From positions 186,001-250,000 of the forward strand of contig DAAY01000003.1 in NCBI GenBank assembly GCA_002103105.1: a stretch of DNA of 64,000 nucleotides. Direction: 5' to 3'. This stretch comes from Candidatus Gastranaerophilales bacterium HUM_1 (GTDB taxonomy: Bacteria > Cyanobacteriota > Vampirovibrionia > Gastranaerophilales > Gastranaerophilaceae). The translations under genes and the position numbers were made by a program. Positions 34,313-43,335 of the stretch are shown here, in pieces (within the stretch, counting starts at the first letter, position 1; every line of letters begins with the position of its first letter). The notes beneath the pieces were generated by a model. The model searched no databases and had not been told where the DNA came from. It was given only the letters and a program-made list of their open reading frames with translations.

Positions 34313-35623
34313 TTAAATCACACTAATTGGTGGATGTAACTTTTCTTCCTCTACTCTATCTTTTATAGCTCCAATTGGTTCATAATATGGCGATACTGTC
34401 ATTACTTGTGCTGCAATGTCTGGATAGTAGTAGATAAATCTTAATTCACTTGAGGTTAGTGGTTTTTGGGTATGAACGTTTGCATATCTAGCAAGTTCCA
34501 AAATATTTCTTGCTTCGTGTTCATCTTTAAATTCAATTTCGAGGTTATTATACACGTTACGAAAACCTTTAATTCCTCCGTATTCTCCTGTTGTAATCAT
34601 TCGACCTGTTTCAATTATTTCAGGTTCACCTCTACCAAGTTCTTCAAAGTCGTATAATTCGTAGTTTCTTCTATCTTTCAACGCTCCATCTGCGTGAATC
34701 CCTGATTCGTGAGCAAAGGCATTATCTCCAACAGCAGGTTGGTTAATAGGAATTTCAACTCCGAAGGCATATGCGGTATATTTTGCTAATCTCCAAGCTC
34801 TATCAAGTTTAATATTTTCATCAATTTTATATTTACCTTTAAATCCAGCTGATTTTAGACAAGCTAAAAGACAAGATACTAAATCTGCATTCCCTGCTCT
34901 TTCGCCCATTCCGTTAATAGCGGTGTTTATGTATGCATCTACTCCAGCATCAATTGCTGCTCTTGCGCCCATAACTGAACATGCAACAGCCATTCCTAAA
35001 TCGTTGTGGTAATGAAGTTCGATTGGCATTTGAGTTTCTTTTGCAATTCTATAAATTCTATCGTAAGTTGTTTGAGGGTCTTCGTAGCCTAACGTATCGC
35101 AATATCTGAATCTATATGCTCCAGATTTTTTTGCTTCTTTTGCGTATCGAATTAAGAAATCTATGTCGCTTCTTGATGCGTCTTCTGCATTTACACCAAT
35201 AATTTTTGCACCCTTATCTTTTGCACATTCAACAGCTTCTTTTGTCATTGCAATAATATCATCTGGAGTTTTCTTTCCTAAATATTTTCCGTAAATCATT
35301 TGTTCGGAAGTAGATTGAGAAAGATTTACATATTGCAAGTCTGGAACACTCTGAAATGATTGTTCGACGTCAGCTGCCATCCCTCGCATCCAGCCAGATA
35401 ATTTTGTTGTTTTGATTGCCCCACGTTTTACGAGTTCTAGGTTTCCATTTAGGTAGTTTAGTTCGTGTTTTGTAGTTGGGAATCCAAATTCTGATTGGGT
35501 GATGCCCATATCATCTAGCATTAGATTTATAATCGTTTTTTGTAATTTTGCTAAGCCTAATCTTGAAGTTTGTACTCCATCTCGATTTGTAACATCTACA
35601 AAGTAAATTCTGTTTTCTGTCAT
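34313..35623 (-). CDS. HMG-CoA-lyase-like acyltransferase; candidate Re-citrate synthase
   Basis: 436 residues of the homocitrate / isopropylmalate synthase superfamily (TIM barrel, condenses acetyl-CoA with a 2-oxo acid). It starts FVDVTNRDGVQTSRLGLAKL (N13-R-D-G-V-Q-T19), where LeuA and NifV usually have LRDGEQ. Family knowledge: the NRDGVQT form with a following SEFGFPTTKHE is typical of the Re-face citrate synthases first found in Clostridium kluyveri. The metal site HYHNDLGMA and AHESGIHADG are intact. It lacks the LeuA regulatory domain. The ATG has GGGAG upstream. Alternatives are homocitrate synthase and citramalate synthase. Confidence 0.75.
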   Translation of the reverse strand: MTENRIYFVDVTNRDGVQTSRLGLAKLQKTIINLMLDDMGITQSEFGFPTTKHELNYLNGNLELVKRGAIKTTKLSGWMRGMAADVEQSFQSVPDLQYVNLSQSTSEQMIYGKYLGKKTPDDIIAMTKEAVECAKDKGAKIIGVNAEDASRSDIDFLIRYAKEAKKSGAYRFRYCDTLGYEDPQTTYDRIYRIAKETQMPIELHYHNDLGMAVACSVMGARAAIDAGVDAYINTAINGMGERAGNADLVSCLLACLKSAGFKGKYKIDENIKLDRAWRLAKYTAYAFGVEIPINQPAVGDNAFAHESGIHADGALKDRRNYELYDFEELGRGEPEIIETGRMITTGEYGGIKGFRNVYNNLEIEFKDEHEARNILELARYANVHTQKPLTSSELRFIYYYPDIAAQVMTVSPYYEPIGAIKDRVEEEKLHPPISVI

Positions 35624-35729
35624 ATCTCTTCTACTCCCTTTTTATATAAAAATCATTATACACAAAATTATGTTAATTCACTTGCTTTTTTATATAAAAT
35701 TAATTACAATTGTTGTTAAAGAGCTATTT

Positions 35730-37331
35730 ATGAAAATGAAAAACGATACAAAATTATTAGATAAAAAAATAAAAAAAGAAATTAAAACAGGCAATGTGAA
35801 ATCTGCGATTGAACTTTGCCAAATAGGTTTACAAAAAGATCCTACAAATGCGGATTTACACTTAAGATTAGGGGATTTATATCTTGCTTGGCATTTAGAT
35901 ATTTATTCATCTTGTCAGTATATTGATGAAGCAATTACAGAGTACCAAATTGCATTGGAATCTTACATTGATTCTTATGAGATTTATTACAAAATTGGTG
36001 TTGCTCAGTTTTATAAAGGGGATTTGGATAAGGCCGTAAATTATTTTGAAACAGCGGTAAAGAAAAATCCTAAATATGCAAAAGCGTATTATATGCTTGC
36101 TGAAACTTATACTAAAAAAGCAAGATTTTTGGATGCAGAACTCAATGCGAAAAAAGCAATTCAATTTAGCCCTTTAAAAAGTTCTAGAGCTCATTTTTTA
36201 TTACATAATTTGTATAAAGTATCGTCATTCAGGATTTTTAAAAACAAGGTTAAATCTGCTTGGGAGTATGTAATGTCTGTATTGACACTTCCATTTGATA
36301 TAGAAGCAATAAAGAAAGTTAAAGAATCTCTTGCTTATATCAAATTTATGCCGATTCTTATGAAAGGTTATTTGAAAATCCAATCAAATGGGCTTGATGA
36401 TGCGGTTGATGTTTATATCGATGCGGTGGATAAAGCTCCAGGGTTTGTTCCTTTATATTGTCTTTTGGGGGATATTTATTCTTCTTTAGGGCAATTTGAA
36501 AATGCAATTACTGAATACAAGATGGCTATTTGGCTTGATAGCTTGAATATTCCAGCTTACAGACATCTATGTAAGGCTTATGAAGATTTAGGTGATTATG
36601 ATAATGCAATTGAAGTTTATCAGAAATTAATTCAAATAATGCCGAATATGCCAGAGTTCCATTCTAATTTAGCAAATATTTTATATGTTAAAGGGGACAT
36701 TGAGGGTGCAGTTTCTCATTTCCAAACTGCGGTAACTTTAAACCCAAGCAAAGAGTGGACAAGCGTTGTAAATCAAACTCTAGGATATGTATTCCAAGAA
36801 TCAAAACAAGATTTAGATGCGGCAATTACTTCTTATCAAAGTGCCTATCTTTTAACTCCAGAAGATATTGATATTTATGTAAATTTAGGAAGTGCTTTTT
36901 ATGATAAAGAAGATTATGATAATGCACTTGCTGTTTACCGTAATGCTCTTGATTTAGATCCTAAAAATGCTAAGATACATTGTAATTTAGGATTCTTATA
37001 TTGGGGTAAGGGCGATACAGATGAGGCTATTAGAGAATACGAATATGCAATTGAATATGATAAAAGTTATTCTATCGCATATAACAATCTTGGGGTAATT
37101 TATCTTGATGATTTAGGGCGAGTAAAAGAAGCTATTGATATGTTTAAAAAAGCGGTGGAATATAATCCAAATTATGCTTTGGCTCATTTTAATTTGGCTC
37201 GTTCAATTGCAATTACTGGTGAAAAAATTGAAGCTGCAAAATTGTATCAAATTGCACAAGATGTAAATAAAATTACAAATGAAATTGATCCACAAGATAT
37301 TACAGATAAAATTAACGCATTGTTTGATTAG
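35730..37331 (+). CDS. Tetratricopeptide-repeat protein
   Basis: 533 residues built of about 12 TPR units (for example YKIGVAQFYKGDLDKAVNYF, NLGVIYLDDLGRVKEAIDMF, NLGFLYWGKGDTDEAIREYE). The repeats are interrupted by a non-TPR stretch at about 170-215. No signal peptide with the ATG at 35730, the start chosen for its AAAGAG site; a longer frame to 35670 would add a hydrophobic leader without such a site. TPR arrays bind partner proteins. It is followed on the same strand by a second TPR gene, a phosphoesterase and a metallo-hydrolase. Confidence 0.85.
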   Translation: MKMKNDTKLLDKKIKKEIKTGNVKSAIELCQIGLQKDPTNADLHLRLGDLYLAWHLDIYSSCQYIDEAITEYQIALESYIDSYEIYYKIGVAQFYKGDLDKAVNYFETAVKKNPKYAKAYYMLAETYTKKARFLDAELNAKKAIQFSPLKSSRAHFLLHNLYKVSSFRIFKNKVKSAWEYVMSVLTLPFDIEAIKKVKESLAYIKFMPILMKGYLKIQSNGLDDAVDVYIDAVDKAPGFVPLYCLLGDIYSSLGQFENAITEYKMAIWLDSLNIPAYRHLCKAYEDLGDYDNAIEVYQKLIQIMPNMPEFHSNLANILYVKGDIEGAVSHFQTAVTLNPSKEWTSVVNQTLGYVFQESKQDLDAAITSYQSAYLLTPEDIDIYVNLGSAFYDKEDYDNALAVYRNALDLDPKNAKIHCNLGFLYWGKGDTDEAIREYEYAIEYDKSYSIAYNNLGVIYLDDLGRVKEAIDMFKKAVEYNPNYALAHFNLARSIAITGEKIEAAKLYQIAQDVNKITNEIDPQDITDKINALFD

Positions 37332-37340
37332 ATTTTATGC

Positions 37341-37346
37341 TATAAT
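37341..37346 (+). promoter_or_regulatory. -10 element before the exported TPR gene
   Basis: TGCTATAAT (extended -10, hexamer 37341-37346) ends 6 nt before the ATG at 37353; no ribosome site, although the upstream gene ends only 10 nt before this box. Confidence 0.55.
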
Positions 37347-37352
37347 TCAAGT

Positions 37353-38258
37353 ATGAAAAAGTTGCTACTATCTATTGTATTCACCTCTGTAATTTGTTTT
37401 AATCTTCCTGTTTTTTCCAATGAAATTGAAGAAGATTATTTTGACATGGCTGCAAGTTATAGTGCTGAAGGTGATTATGCTTCTGCAATGCAATATTTAG
37501 ATAATATTTTGAGAATAAATCCTTCAAATACACAGGCTCAAGATTTGAAACGTGGTTTAACTCATGTAATGTCAAAAGACAATAAAACATTTGTCTCATC
37601 TGTAAATCCAATGGTGAAACAGGCGGAAGAGTATAGAAAAATTGGAGATGAAGATAAGGAACTTTCTTCTCTTTTACAAGGAACTCAAACTAATAATGCT
37701 TATTTGGCGTATTATTATCTTGGAAATTTTTACAGAAGAAATCATCAGTATTCAAAGGCAATTGATGCATTTAATTCTTCTGTTTCGGCTAGACCTAATT
37801 TTGCTCAAAGTTATTTAGCTCAAGCAATTGTTCTAAACGAAATTGGGGAATATAATTCTGCGATAAATCCAATTGATAAATATTTAACCTTTAACCCAAA
37901 GGATGATTTGGCTTATGCGATAAAATCTAGAGCTGAATTTTCTCTTGGCAGGCTTGATGAAGCGAAAGCGGATAATGATAAGGCGATAGAATTAAATGAT
38001 TGCCCAGAATATCAGTTTGACAGAGCAAAAATTTTGTATAAATATGGTAACTACGAAGAATCTAAAAAAATATTCAACTCTCTTCTTCAAGATATTCAAA
38101 CCTCTAAAATATATGAATATATGGGACTGTGTGATTGTGCCGCTGGAAATTACACAAGTGCTTTATCAAATATAGATAAAGCAATCATCCTCTCTGATGA
38201 TGACGAATATCTTGAAAACAAGTACAATGAAATTAAGAAAATATTGGAACAAAATTAG
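37353..38258 (+). CDS. Exported TPR protein
   Basis: 301 residues with a signal peptide (about 1-22, ending FNLPVFSNE) and 7-8 TPR units (YFDMAASYSAEGDYASAMQY, YYLGNFYRRNHQYSKAIDAF, YEYMGLCDCAAGNYTSALSN). Located in the periplasm or on the outer surface. A Cys pair CDC in the last repeats could form a disulfide. Its stop is 1 nt before the ATG of the phosphoesterase gene. It may have its own leaderless promoter as well as being part of the TPR run. Confidence 0.85.
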   Translation: MKKLLLSIVFTSVICFNLPVFSNEIEEDYFDMAASYSAEGDYASAMQYLDNILRINPSNTQAQDLKRGLTHVMSKDNKTFVSSVNPMVKQAEEYRKIGDEDKELSSLLQGTQTNNAYLAYYYLGNFYRRNHQYSKAIDAFNSSVSARPNFAQSYLAQAIVLNEIGEYNSAINPIDKYLTFNPKDDLAYAIKSRAEFSLGRLDEAKADNDKAIELNDCPEYQFDRAKILYKYGNYEESKKIFNSLLQDIQTSKIYEYMGLCDCAAGNYTSALSNIDKAIILSDDDEYLENKYNEIKKILEQN

Positions 38259-38259
38259 T

Positions 38260-39255
38260 ATGAAAAGAAGAAAAAATACAAGAAAAGTACATAACGAAAA
38301 GCAAGAAACTTTTTTTACAAAACTTGCTAATGGGATAATTACAATTTGTTTGACCGCAGGCATGTTGTGGGGGTTGCAAACATATAGTGCATCCACAAGT
38401 TTAAAGTTTGCTCAAGTTAGTGATGTTCACTTTTTAGAAAATGGTTCTAATACGACTTTTAAAATGATTGGTGAATCTCCAAGACTTTTGGATGATGCTG
38501 TAACTCAACTTAATGAACATAATGATTTAGATTTTGTAATGTTTACTGGTGACTTAATTGATAAACCATTTGAAAAGGAATTAAGGGCTGTTCTACCTCA
38601 TCTTGAAAATCTTAATGCTCCATGGTATTTCGCTTTTGGAAATCATGATAGATGTATTGGTGGTTATTTAACTACTCAAGTTTATATGGATATGTTGAAA
38701 GATGCTAATAAGAATTATACTTTCAAGAATGCTTATTATTCATTTGAACCGAAGAAGAATTACAAAGTTATTGTATTGGACGACATAATTACAGATAGAT
38801 TGACTTCTAATGGTTACATCGATGAACATCAGTTGAAATGGTTGAAAAATGAATTGGATAAATCTAAGAATGATACCGTTTTGATATTTATGCATGTACC
38901 AATTGTGGAACCGTTTGCAAGTCCAAATCACAAATTGAAAAATGCAACTCAAGTGATGAGTTTAATTGAAAGTTATAAAAATCCTATTGGAGTATTCCAA
39001 GGTCATTATCACGCAACAAAAGTTGTACAACATGATAATGTTCTTTATGTCGCTACTCCAGCGTTGGTATCATACCCAAATGCTTTTAGAATTGTTAATG
39101 TAACAAACTACAAGGATAAAACTACTTTTGAATTAAAATGGTATGAAACAAGGGAAAAAACAATTCAAAAAATGGCTAAACTTTTAGTATTCTCTGGTGC
39201 AATGTATGCAGGAGAACCAAAAGATCAAAGTGGAGTTTACGAAATTAAAAAGTAA
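38260..39255 (+). CDS. Membrane-anchored calcineurin-like metallophosphoesterase
   Basis: 331 residues: a basic N-terminus (1-20), one membrane segment (about 27-45) and a calcineurin-type domain with FAQVSDVHF (metal-binding D and H), FTGDLIDKP, FAFGNHDR, IFMHVPIVE and FQGHYHATK. These five motifs cover the binuclear metal site. The catalytic domain would face the periplasm. Substrate unknown: phosphodiester, nucleotide or lipid phosphates are all possible. The ATG at 38260 directly follows the TPR gene's TAG; earlier in-frame ATGs lie inside that gene. Confidence 0.88.
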   Translation: MKRRKNTRKVHNEKQETFFTKLANGIITICLTAGMLWGLQTYSASTSLKFAQVSDVHFLENGSNTTFKMIGESPRLLDDAVTQLNEHNDLDFVMFTGDLIDKPFEKELRAVLPHLENLNAPWYFAFGNHDRCIGGYLTTQVYMDMLKDANKNYTFKNAYYSFEPKKNYKVIVLDDIITDRLTSNGYIDEHQLKWLKNELDKSKNDTVLIFMHVPIVEPFASPNHKLKNATQVMSLIESYKNPIGVFQGHYHATKVVQHDNVLYVATPALVSYPNAFRIVNVTNYKDKTTFELKWYETREKTIQKMAKLLVFSGAMYAGEPKDQSGVYEIKK

Positions 39256-39273
39256 TTTGAATGAGGGCTTTAT

Positions 39274-40191
39274 ATGGAAGATTTTAAAGTAAAATTCAGA
39301 GGTGTAAGAGGAAGTTTTCCTGTTTGTAATAAAAACTTTATGCTTTTTGGTGGTAACACATCTTGTGTTGAGGTTAATGTTGGCGGACATTTGATTTTGC
39401 TTGATGCTGGTACTGGTATTGTTAGTGCGGGTGATGATTTGATGGAAAAATATATTGCTTCGTCTATAAATCCGCAAGAACGTAAGCCAATTTGTGCAAC
39501 TCTTTTAATTTCGCATATTCATCAAGACCATTTGTTAGGGTTGACGTTTTTTAAACCCATTCATATAAAATCTACGAAGCTTAAAATTTATGGGCCAAGT
39601 TCTAATAATTCTTCTTTGGAAAAGGATTTATCAGAGCTTGTTTTCGGAAAATCTTTCCCACTTGATTTAGGTGATGTTGCGTGTACTATGGAAATCAATA
39701 GTATTTCTAATGAGCAAGCAATCTTATTAAAGCCAAATGAACCTCCAGTTTTAACAACTCCTAATGTGGAAGTTGGTGAAAATGACGTCTTGATTACTTT
39801 TTATAAATCATATGTTCATCCACAAGATGGGGTGATGATTTATAAAATTTCGTACAAGGGAAAATCTCTTGTATATGCAACTGATAAAGAATGTTATCTC
39901 GGTGGGGATAAAAAATTTATTAACTTTGCGAAGGATTGTGATTTATTGATTCATGATGCTCAATATACGACTGAGGATTATATGAATTCTTATTCTCCAA
40001 AACAGGGTTTTGGACATTCGACATTTGACATGGCGACAGAATCAATGAAACAAACTAAAGCTAAAAGTTTAGTATTCTTCCATTTTGACCCAGGTTATGA
40101 TGATACAAAATTAAATAGAATTAGAGAACATTACACCTCTAATAATAAAAATGTTCAACTAGCATATGAAGGTCTGGAGTTGGATGTATAA
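39274..40191 (+). CDS. Metallo-beta-lactamase-fold hydrolase
   Basis: 305 residues. The metal-binding SHIHQDHLLG (HxHxDH), upstream LLDAGTGIVSAGDD, LVYATDKE, DLLIHDAQYT and FGHSTFDMA match the RNase-Z/PhnP-like branch of the superfamily, often found in cyanobacteria as a stand-alone phosphodiesterase-like protein; FRGVRGSFPV at the start is typical of that branch. No signal peptide, so it is cytoplasmic. It follows the phosphoesterase by 18 bp. Substrate cannot be told. Confidence 0.85.
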   Translation: MEDFKVKFRGVRGSFPVCNKNFMLFGGNTSCVEVNVGGHLILLDAGTGIVSAGDDLMEKYIASSINPQERKPICATLLISHIHQDHLLGLTFFKPIHIKSTKLKIYGPSSNNSSLEKDLSELVFGKSFPLDLGDVACTMEINSISNEQAILLKPNEPPVLTTPNVEVGENDVLITFYKSYVHPQDGVMIYKISYKGKSLVYATDKECYLGGDKKFINFAKDCDLLIHDAQYTTEDYMNSYSPKQGFGHSTFDMATESMKQTKAKSLVFFHFDPGYDDTKLNRIREHYTSNNKNVQLAYEGLELDV

Positions 40192-40230
40192 AATTTGAAT
40201 TTTTTCTCAGAATAATTATAGAAGAATTAT

Positions 40231-40809
40231 ATGAAAAATTTTTTAATCATACTTATTATTTTAATGTCGGCAATGCCTGTATTCGCAGCGAAAGGTACAA
40301 TTGCAACTTATGTAATTGACCCAGAGAAAAATGCGTTTGAGCATAATAACCTTGGGGTTATGTATGTGGAGGAAAAATGCTATTATGCTGCAATTCAAGA
40401 GTTTAAAATAGCAATTAGCCTTAACCCGAAAAAACAAGCAACAGCGGTATATTTTAATAATTTGGGTAAAGTATATATGACGATTGGTTATCCAAATTTG
40501 GCTCTTGACTGTTTTAAAAATGCTCTAACTCAATATAGTTTAAATTTTGAATATTATCAAAATTTGGCTGATTGTTATCAAAAGTTATCGCAGATTGAAA
40601 AACAAATATCAGAATATTCTTCCACTCAAGATAATAATCCATTAAATAAAGTTATGCTTGGGATTCTATATGAAAAAGCTGGAAATAAGAAAAAAGCGAT
40701 TATTACTCTGGATGAATTTGCATCCACAGAGCCTAATTTGATTATTACTCCTGCGGTGAAGGAACATATTCAGCAATTAGTTTTTGAATTACACAAAACA
40801 CAAAATTAA
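40231..40809 (+). CDS. Short exported TPR protein
   Basis: 192 residues: signal peptide (about 1-20, MSAMPVFAAKG at its end) and about 3-4 TPR units (NNLGVMYVEEKCYYAAIQEF, FNNLGKVYMTIGYPNLALDC, LGILYEKAGNKKKAIITLDE). It closes the plus-strand run from 35730 and ends inside its terminator. Likely periplasmic scaffold; partner unknown. Confidence 0.8.
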   Translation: MKNFLIILIILMSAMPVFAAKGTIATYVIDPEKNAFEHNNLGVMYVEEKCYYAAIQEFKIAISLNPKKQATAVYFNNLGKVYMTIGYPNLALDCFKNALTQYSLNFEYYQNLADCYQKLSQIEKQISEYSSTQDNNPLNKVMLGILYEKAGNKKKAIITLDEFASTEPNLIITPAVKEHIQQLVFELHKTQN

Positions 40810-40840
40810 AAAGGCCCTCAGTTTTACTGAAAGCCTTTTT
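40808..40840 (+). terminator. Terminator of the TPR/phosphoesterase run
   Basis: AAAAAGGC (40808-40815) pairs with GCCTTTTT (40833-40840), with a further TCAG/CTGA inner stem. It begins at the stop codon. Confidence 0.8.
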
Positions 40841-40847
40841 ATTATTA

Positions 40848-40859
40848 CTACGTCATTCC
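40848..40859. repeat. 12-nt repeat, copy 1
   Basis: CTACGTCATTCC occurs here and, inverted, at 52033-52044, both times between genes beside hairpins. Too short to name. Confidence 0.3.
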
Positions 40860-41603
40860 TTATTTTTTATATTTTGCTAATAAGTTTGTATTTCCATCGT
40901 CTGCTGGTTTTTCAGTAGCTGCTACGGTAGCTGGCTGATCTACTGTTTTAACTTCTTCTTTATCTGCTGGAGTTTCAGTCTTTGCAGGTTCAGAAGTTGC
41001 ACCATCAGCTGAATGTTTTTCATTCATTTTCTTTTCAACTTTTTGAGCCAACGGAGTTGCAATTAGAGGAACGATTACACGTTTTCCTAAAATTGTTGCT
41101 GCTGCAAGTTCTGTAACGAATTTGAAAATGCCGAAAGTTGTATTTTTTACTTTATCATATGGGATTTTAATATTATCTTTAATATCTGGTTTAATTCCAG
41201 CTTTCTTTTGGGCGATACGAACTTGTTCTGCTAAAGTCTTGAATGCGTGTCCAGCCTTATCAAATGACTTATTGAATATTTTGTGGAATAATTTATCATT
41301 CAATTTTCTCATTGCAAAGAACATTCCGATTTGAGCCAAAATCATCAAGACACCGTTTGTCAAGTCTAAAGCTGCAACAAAGTTTCTTCTTTTTTCTGGA
41401 ATATCTTTGTTATTCATACTTTGATAAACGTACATCCCACAACCAATACCGTCTTTTGCAACGATAGAACCAACGGTTGAATAAGCTAACGCTTTTTCAA
41501 AGTCTTTGTTAAAGTAATTACATAAACCTTTAACTGGTCTTGTTTTTGTAAGTGGTCCAATAACTTTTGAACAACCTGATGCGATAGGAGTGATAATAGA
41601 CAT
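40860..41603 (-). CDS. Lineage-specific membrane protein
   Basis: 247 residues with membrane segments at about 36-58, 78-98 and 155-185 and a long acidic/Pro/Ala C-terminal tail (about 195-247, EKPADDGNTNLLAKYKK at its end). ALAYSTVGSIVAKDGIGCGM and IPEKRRNFVAALDLTNG look conserved in style but match no family I can name. Its ATG overlaps the stop of the 496-residue gene by one base (TAATG), so the two products are made together and may form a complex. Confidence 0.65.
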   Translation of the reverse strand: MSIITPIASGCSKVIGPLTKTRPVKGLCNYFNKDFEKALAYSTVGSIVAKDGIGCGMYVYQSMNNKDIPEKRRNFVAALDLTNGVLMILAQIGMFFAMRKLNDKLFHKIFNKSFDKAGHAFKTLAEQVRIAQKKAGIKPDIKDNIKIPYDKVKNTTFGIFKFVTELAAATILGKRVIVPLIATPLAQKVEKKMNEKHSADGATSEPAKTETPADKEEVKTVDQPATVAATEKPADDGNTNLLAKYKK

Positions 41604-43093
41604 TATTTGTTACCTCCTTCTTCAGTTTTTACTTCTGCTTTTGGAGGCTCTTTCTTTGCTCCAGATAAGCTTGGGAAGAATATATCCATGAATCTTGGGT
41701 AAACCCAGTTCAATGCGGTACAAGTGATTGGTAATGTGATGAAAACTCCAATCGCAACTTTTGCTAATTGGTTAAATCCTTTGTAATTTGCTTCTACCAA
41801 AGCTTTATAACCTTCAATAGCTTCTTTCTTTACTTTAGCTTTAATAGCGTTCTTATCTGGAAGGAATGTACCAGAACCTTCTAGAAGATTGCGTAATCTT
41901 CCGTCTTGACCATCGTAGTGACATTTTTCTACGATATTTCCTAATGTTTGCTTAATAGCATTTTCATCTGCGTGTGCAACATCATTTATCTTAGCAGATT
42001 CTAAACCATCAATTATATCTTGAAGTTTTTTGTTTCCATCTTTCATGCTTTCAAGATATTTGTCTGGATTGAATTCACCATTGCATGCTTCTTTAATTTT
42101 ATCAATTCTTTCTAGTGTTCTTTGACATCTGCTTTCTCTACAATCAGAGTCACGTTTAAGAATTTCATCAATAAGTTCTTTAACCCCGTTACTAGCAGTA
42201 GAATCTTTTGCTTTTTTCAAATATGTTTCTAATTCTTTTTCATCTGTTGGAAGGTTATGGGTTGCAAATAATTCTTTTAATTCTTTTTCATTTGAAATTA
42301 ATGTATTTGCTCTATTTTTATAGAAATCTAAGCCTTCGTCGTTAATTTTGAAATGTTTAGCTTTTTCAGCGTAAGCATCGATTTGGGCATTTAGAATTTC
42401 TGCTACGCTCTTGTTATCAAATGAACGTTCTCCAATTTGAATTTTACCTGTTTCAGCTAATCCATCAGCCAATTTAGTCATTTGTTCTGCTTCTCTTGCT
42501 TTAACACGTTTTGCTAATTCTTCTTTGAAGGCCTTTTTATCTGGGTAAGTTGTACCTTCTTTTTTCATTTCTTGAGTAATTGTTCTTTCAAGGTATGCTT
42601 TATTTTGTAATGCACTTCTATCAAGAGCAACCCAGAATCTCTTAGCATCAGGGCTATTAGTCATTTCATTGACAATTTTATCAATTGGTTTTAATGCTCC
42701 TGCTTGGAATAAAATTGCTAAAGCTGCAGAAATAGGTTGACGCATTGCCGTATATTTTTTAGTGTTATCTAACTCTTTTTTCTCTTCTTCTGTTGCATTT
42801 GGTTTTGATTTTACAAATGGGTTAAAGGCAATTGATAGTGGAGCGATTAAACCTGTACCAATTGCAGTAATCATGATGCCACCGAGTTCACCTTGCCATG
42901 ACTTAAATTTGTTGATAAAGGCTCTTGCTTTTTTGTTTTTTAACAAGAATTCAACAAGTTTGTCTGTGTCTGATGCAATTTCTGGAGTGATTCCAGTAAG
43001 GCTACCTCTGAAATTTGGGTTGGCTGCATTTTGTGTGCGAGTGTACGCACTTTGTTGTACGTAACCTAAATTTTTGTAACTATCTACTTTCAT
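41603..43093 (-). CDS. Large membrane protein with FxG N-terminal motif
   Basis: 496 residues, unknown. A Ser/Asn-rich, non-signal N-terminus with NPNFRGS (27-33), then two or three hydrophobic segments (about 70-92, 118-134), a long charged helical region (about 150-440) with a Cys pair region CRESRCQRTLERI, and a final membrane segment (about 455-482) before an acidic tail. It shares its overall style with the next gene, with which it overlaps by 1 nt. The ATG has AGAAGGTG upstream. Membrane topology suggests a large cytoplasmic or external coiled domain between membrane anchors. Confidence 0.65.
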   Translation of the reverse strand: MKVDSYKNLGYVQQSAYTRTQNAANPNFRGSLTGITPEIASDTDKLVEFLLKNKKARAFINKFKSWQGELGGIMITAIGTGLIAPLSIAFNPFVKSKPNATEEEKKELDNTKKYTAMRQPISAALAILFQAGALKPIDKIVNEMTNSPDAKRFWVALDRSALQNKAYLERTITQEMKKEGTTYPDKKAFKEELAKRVKAREAEQMTKLADGLAETGKIQIGERSFDNKSVAEILNAQIDAYAEKAKHFKINDEGLDFYKNRANTLISNEKELKELFATHNLPTDEKELETYLKKAKDSTASNGVKELIDEILKRDSDCRESRCQRTLERIDKIKEACNGEFNPDKYLESMKDGNKKLQDIIDGLESAKINDVAHADENAIKQTLGNIVEKCHYDGQDGRLRNLLEGSGTFLPDKNAIKAKVKKEAIEGYKALVEANYKGFNQLAKVAIGVFITLPITCTALNWVYPRFMDIFFPSLSGAKKEPPKAEVKTEEGGNK

Positions 43094-43189
43094 AACTATA
43101 CACCTTCTATTTATATAGAGTCAAAAACAGAAAAAAAATTGCTAATATTTACCCATTTGTAAACAAAATTTAACATTCAATTTTCTATA

Positions 43190-43282
43190 TCGACTTTTTG
43201 AAGAGCAGTGCTAATAAACTGTTCTTTATGCAGGAAACAACTGCTACCCCAAGTCTCGGTATTCCGAAACAATAGAATTATA
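43190..43282 (-). ncRNA. Possible structured RNA or 5' leader
   Basis: The gap 43094-43335 has no gene. On the minus strand a TGTATAAT box (43277-43282) is followed by three hairpins: TCGG/CCGA, GCAG/CTGC and GAACAGT/ACTGCTC (one G-U). An alternative pairing AGCAGT/ACTGCT could close the last two into one rod. A run of eight T at about 43139-43132 could end it. No known riboswitch or sRNA class was recognised. It could instead be part of the 5' leader of the gene starting at 43093. Confidence 0.35.
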
Positions 43283-43335
43283 CAAAACACAAACTCAAAA
43301 AGAAAGTATATTGTTACGATATATTAAACTATTTC

